DNA of 64,000 nt from JAAYOS01 sp050950785. GTDB lineage: Bacteria; Bacillota; Clostridia; Oscillospirales; JAAYOS01. The notes under the pieces were generated by a model. That model worked only from the letters and a program-made list of their open reading frames with translations. It was not told the DNA's origin and made no database searches. Shown in pieces: positions 61,123 to 64,000 of this stretch. The position numbers and the translations under genes were made by a program. The stretch lies in assembly GCA_050950785.1 (NCBI GenBank), contig JBMNIG010000023.1:1-64000 (forward strand), in the 5' to 3' direction. The stretch's first letter is position 1, and each line of letters begins with the position of its first letter.

Positions 61123-62436
61123 ATGTCACAGGCTGAAGAAATATGGAAAAAAGTAATAGAGATGTTGAGTAAAAAGTTGACATCAACTACGATCAACACT
61201 TTTTTTGAAGGCACAGAAGGCGTAGACATTACCGGAAGCGCAATCGTAGTTTCTGTGCGTTCAGTTGTTGCAAAAGAAGCAATTTCCACACACTACATAA
61301 ATATGATAGAGGAATGTCTCCTTCAGCTTTTCTCAGTGCCTATCTCCTGCATCCTTCTCTCCGGGGAGGAAGAACTCAGTGCCTTTCGCGCGAGTAAAAA
61401 CGGAGATAACGGCCTTTGGACTACAAACGAATTTACATTTGCAAACTTCGTTGTGGGACCTTCGAACCGCTTCGCACACGCCGCTGCTGTCGCTGTTGCA
61501 AATAGTCCTGCCGCTGCATATAACCCCCTTTTCATTTATGGTGGTTCCGGATTGGGAAAAACACATTTGCTTTATGCAATAGCAAATAAAATTCGCAAAG
61601 AAAAACCATCACAAAAAATCATATACAAGCGGGGAGAAGATTTTACAAACGAATTGATAGCCGCTATCAGGGCCGGAAAAAACGTTGAATTCCGTGAAAA
61701 GTACCGTGGTGCCGACTTATTTTTAATAGACGACACACAGTTTATTGCAGGTAAGGACTCAACTCAGGAAGAGTTCTTCCACACTTTCAATGCTCTTTAT
61801 GAAGCAGGGAAGCAAATCGTTCTTACTGCGGACAGACCACCAAAAGAGATGGCCCGACTTGAAGATCGCTTAAAATCTCGATTTGAATGGGGTCTTCTCT
61901 GTGATATCCAACCACCCGACCTCGAAACCCGTGTTGCCATAATTCGAAACAAGGCGACAGCCATCGGACTTGACATCAATGATGAAGCCGTGATGTACAT
62001 GGCAGAGAATATTACTGCAAATGTACGCCAAATTGAAGGAGTTGTCAAGAAACTTCAGGCATACAAATATCTTTTGGATGCCAAAATTGATGTATCCACT
62101 GTTTCAAAAGCCATCAAAGATATTTTTCAAGAAAATCCGGGGCTCAATCCTACACCGGAAATTATCATAGAAGAAACAGAGAAGTTCTACGGTCTAAATC
62201 ATGGTGAAATAGTGGGAGGCAGTCGTGGCCGTGCTATAACTCAAGCTCGCCATATAGCGGTCTATCTTGTCAGAACTCTTACAAAATTGTCTCTACCCGA
62301 TATTGGTGCATCTTTTAAGCGACATCATTCCACAATCATGCACTCAATTGAGACTGTTGAAAACCAGCGTAAAGATGATCCAAAACTGGATGCTGATATA
62401 AAGGATCTAATAGAAAACATCAAAGACCATCGCTAA
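61123..62436 (+). CDS. dnaA: chromosomal replication initiator DnaA
   Basis: A 437-residue AAA+ initiator that binds DnaA boxes and melts the origin. Domain I is short (about 1-70), and domain II is almost absent. Domain III has FVVGPSNRFAHAAA, Walker A GGSGLGKTH (about 140-148) and Walker B LFLIDDTQFIAGK. Domain IV carries the DNA-binding signature GRAITQARHIAVYLVRTLTK and SLPDIGASFKRHHSTIMHS. ATG at 61123 has GGAG 6 bases upstream; an in-frame ATG at 61111 is also possible. dnaN follows across the origin spacer. Confidence 0.96.
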   Translation: MSQAEEIWKKVIEMLSKKLTSTTINTFFEGTEGVDITGSAIVVSVRSVVAKEAISTHYINMIEECLLQLFSVPISCILLSGEEELSAFRASKNGDNGLWTTNEFTFANFVVGPSNRFAHAAAVAVANSPAAAYNPLFIYGGSGLGKTHLLYAIANKIRKEKPSQKIIYKRGEDFTNELIAAIRAGKNVEFREKYRGADLFLIDDTQFIAGKDSTQEEFFHTFNALYEAGKQIVLTADRPPKEMARLEDRLKSRFEWGLLCDIQPPDLETRVAIIRNKATAIGLDINDEAVMYMAENITANVRQIEGVVKKLQAYKYLLDAKIDVSTVSKAIKDIFQENPGLNPTPEIIIEETEKFYGLNHGEIVGGSRGRAITQARHIAVYLVRTLTKLSLPDIGASFKRHHSTIMHSIETVENQRKDDPKLDADIKDLIENIKDHR

Positions 62437-62907
62437 AGAAGGTCTTGATTTCTTTTTTCACATTTTCACATATATAAATTCTTTACTTTTTGCTTTTTTT
62501 TACACATGTTTTGCTGATTGAGCTCATATTATTTTGCTTTTGATCAACGTCAATAGCATTTTCATTTTTGCACTTTACTTTTCACAAGCCCTGTGGAATC
62601 CACAATGAATATCTGAGGAAATCTGTGCATTGTTTTTATGATTTTTTTTGACTGTGCAAAACTCGAAAATTATCCACAGGTTGTCCTTTCTATCAACACC
62701 GCAATATTCAAGGGTTTGACATAGTTTTCAACAATCCACAGCCCCTACTGCTTTTTCTACTAATCTTATAATTATATGTTATAATATAAGCAAATATTCC
62801 TGTTGATTTTTAAGCAAGTCCTGTTGAAATGCGGAAAGGCTATAATATAGCAAAATAATGTATTATAATATCCATATAACATATTTGTAGACAAAGGATT
62901 GATGATT
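62437..62907. other. oriC spacer between dnaA and dnaN
   Basis: A 471-bp AT-rich spacer with a perfect DnaA box TTATCCACA at 62670-62678 and several near matches (AATCCACA after ACA near 62735, CTATCAACA near 62690, a TGTGGAATCCACA palindrome near 62593). T-rich runs between 62440 and 62650 and the AT-rich stretch near 62760-62890 could be the unwinding element. No gene is present. The position next to dnaA is the usual place for a Firmicutes origin. Confidence 0.8.
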
Positions 62908-64000
62908 ATGAAATTCTCCTGTGAAAAGGCCATACTTCTAAATGCTGTAAGTGCGGCTGCTCGCACTGTCTCAAAAAGTTCTTCAATCGTTACATTAGAA
63001 GGTATCCTTATTGAAGCTAATAGCAATTCGGTTACATTGACCGGCTACAATCTCACTACCGGTGTCCGGGCAATCATCAATACAGAGCCTGAAAGAACCG
63101 GCTCCATCGTTATCAACGCCCGGCTTTTGGGTGAAATCGTCCGTAAAAGTCCCGATGATTTTATTACTCTTGACGCAGATGATAATTTAACAGTAAAAAT
63201 CACATGTGGCTTGAGTGAATTTACGATTATGGGACTATCCCCAAGTGAATATCCGGAATTACCCACCCCTGAAAATGAAAAATCCCTGTCCATTCCGGCA
63301 AATACTCTTCGTTCTATGATATCTATGACCATTTTTGCAGTTTCCGACAACGAAAACAAACCCGTACACACCGGTTCTCTTTTCGATGTAAAAGATGGAT
63401 TTTTAAACGTTGTTTCAGTCGACGGATACCGTATGGCCATCAGACGTGAAAAAATCGTTTCTACTGTCAATCAAATGTCTTTTGTTGTTCCCGGACCTGC
63501 TCTTCGTGAAGTTGAGCGACTTTGCGGAGAAACTGAGGAAAATGTAAACATCATTCTTGGGAGAAGACATATAACTTTTGAAATTGATGATGTCACCTTG
63601 GTATCACGTCTACTTGAAGGAGATTTTATCAATTATGAAGCCTCGATCCCAAAGGATATGCCTGTGACTGTAATAGCAGATGCAAAAAAGATGCAAAATG
63701 CGGTAGAACGTGTCTCTCTTATCATCAATGAGAGGCTAAAAAATCCTATTCGATGCTATTTTGAAGATGGTGTACTTCGTTTTACTTGCATTACACCGCT
63801 GGGTCGCGCTAATGATGAGATAAACATAGACGGAGACGGTGGTAATATTGAAATCGGATTCAACAACCGATATCTAAGTGATGCCATCAAAGCTGTTCCT
63901 GACGATAAAATCAAGGTTTCCCTGATCAATCCAATTTCACCCTGTATCATCAGACCTGTTGAAGATGACAGCTATCTCTTTATGGTATTGCCTGTAAGGC
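62908..64000 (+). CDS. dnaN: DNA polymerase III sliding clamp subunit beta (partial, C-terminus outside window)
   Basis: The ring clamp that tethers DNA polymerase to DNA. It begins MKFSCEKAILLNAVSAAART and shows the three-fold repeat of the clamp: GSIVINARLLGEIVRKSP, LSPSEYPELPTP, TGSLFDVKDGFLNVVSVDGYRMAIRR, then LLEGDFINYEASIP and RCYFEDGVLRFTC. The ATG at 62908 is preferred over 62902 because AAAGGA then has a suitable spacing of 9 bases. The frame runs off the right end after about 364 codons, within the last few residues of the usual length (about 365-380). Confidence 0.96.
   Translation, partial: MKFSCEKAILLNAVSAAARTVSKSSSIVTLEGILIEANSNSVTLTGYNLTTGVRAIINTEPERTGSIVINARLLGEIVRKSPDDFITLDADDNLTVKITCGLSEFTIMGLSPSEYPELPTPENEKSLSIPANTLRSMISMTIFAVSDNENKPVHTGSLFDVKDGFLNVVSVDGYRMAIRREKIVSTVNQMSFVVPGPALREVERLCGETEENVNIILGRRHITFEIDDVTLVSRLLEGDFINYEASIPKDMPVTVIADAKKMQNAVERVSLIINERLKNPIRCYFEDGVLRFTCITPLGRANDEINIDGDGGNIEIGFNNRYLSDAIKAVPDDKIKVSLINPISPCIIRPVEDDSYLFMVLPVR

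Noticed and set aside
62437..62907. A small gene in the dnaA-dnaN spacer
   Set aside because: Frames are short, AT-driven and without a ribosome binding site, while DnaA-box words are present; it is the origin.
1..64000. CRISPR array
   Set aside because: No regularly spaced direct repeats of 23-47 bases and no cas-like gene were seen. The short dispersed repeats are not evenly spaced.

Overview
The window is about 64 kb of a low-to-mid GC, single-membrane Firmicutes chromosome, most likely a member of the Clostridia (Oscillospirales-like). Signs of this are the gdpP-rplI-dnaB and tilS-hpt-ftsH gene orders, RNase J, a eukaryote-type GlyRS, an SLH-domain protein, LytR-CpsA-Psr and L,D-transpeptidase wall enzymes, strong AGGAGG ribosome binding sites and many textbook TTGACA/TATAAT promoters. 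The lineage is inferred. The right end is the replication origin: dnaA (61123-62436), an AT-rich oriC spacer and the start of dnaN. Most genes left of the origin are on the minus strand, so they are read away from it.

Layout. 1-1000: partial M19 dipeptidase and tRNA-Gly. 1.3-5.9 kb: a four-gene GldA/GldF/GldG-type ABC operon with a DUF4340 protein. 6.4-14.5 kb: an oligopeptide (Opp) importer operon, the most unusual locus here. Its OppC permease carries a complete seven-repeat RCC1-like beta-propeller in the first extracytoplasmic loop, its OppF ATPase has a coiled-coil insertion of about 205 residues before the Q-loop, and oppD is broken by a single-base frameshift. 14.8-23.2 kb: housekeeping genes ftsH, hpt, tilS, dnaB, rplI and gdpP. 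23.3-29 kb: a small unknown gene, a membrane-bound AraC-family sensor, an MBL-fold hydrolase and an orphan solute-binding lipoprotein, linked by a shared promoter motif. 29.5-34.5 kb: RNase J, YchF, a DUF1624 membrane protein and a parvulin-like lipoprotein.

34.5-40.6 kb: tRNA-Leu, mfd, pth and a GlmU homologue whose uridylyltransferase half is degenerate. 40.8-46.3 kb: cell-envelope genes (L,D-transpeptidase; a response regulator / histidine kinase / LCP operon) and a second MBL hydrolase. 46.4-50.0 kb: a heterodimeric ABC exporter behind a consensus promoter that overlaps a palindrome. 50.0-54.1 kb: two tRNA clusters (Tyr-Thr on minus; Met-Glu-Val on plus), tadA, a LytTR-like gene remnant and a CCA-adding enzyme with a degenerate HD site. 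54.4-60.9 kb: glyS, an SLH protein, a CBS-pair protein and htrA. 61-64 kb: the origin.

A family of short dispersed repeats (core GACGGTTCTGTTGTCTTG) lies in several gene ends and intergenic spaces. No CRISPR array, intact insertion sequence or prophage was seen.
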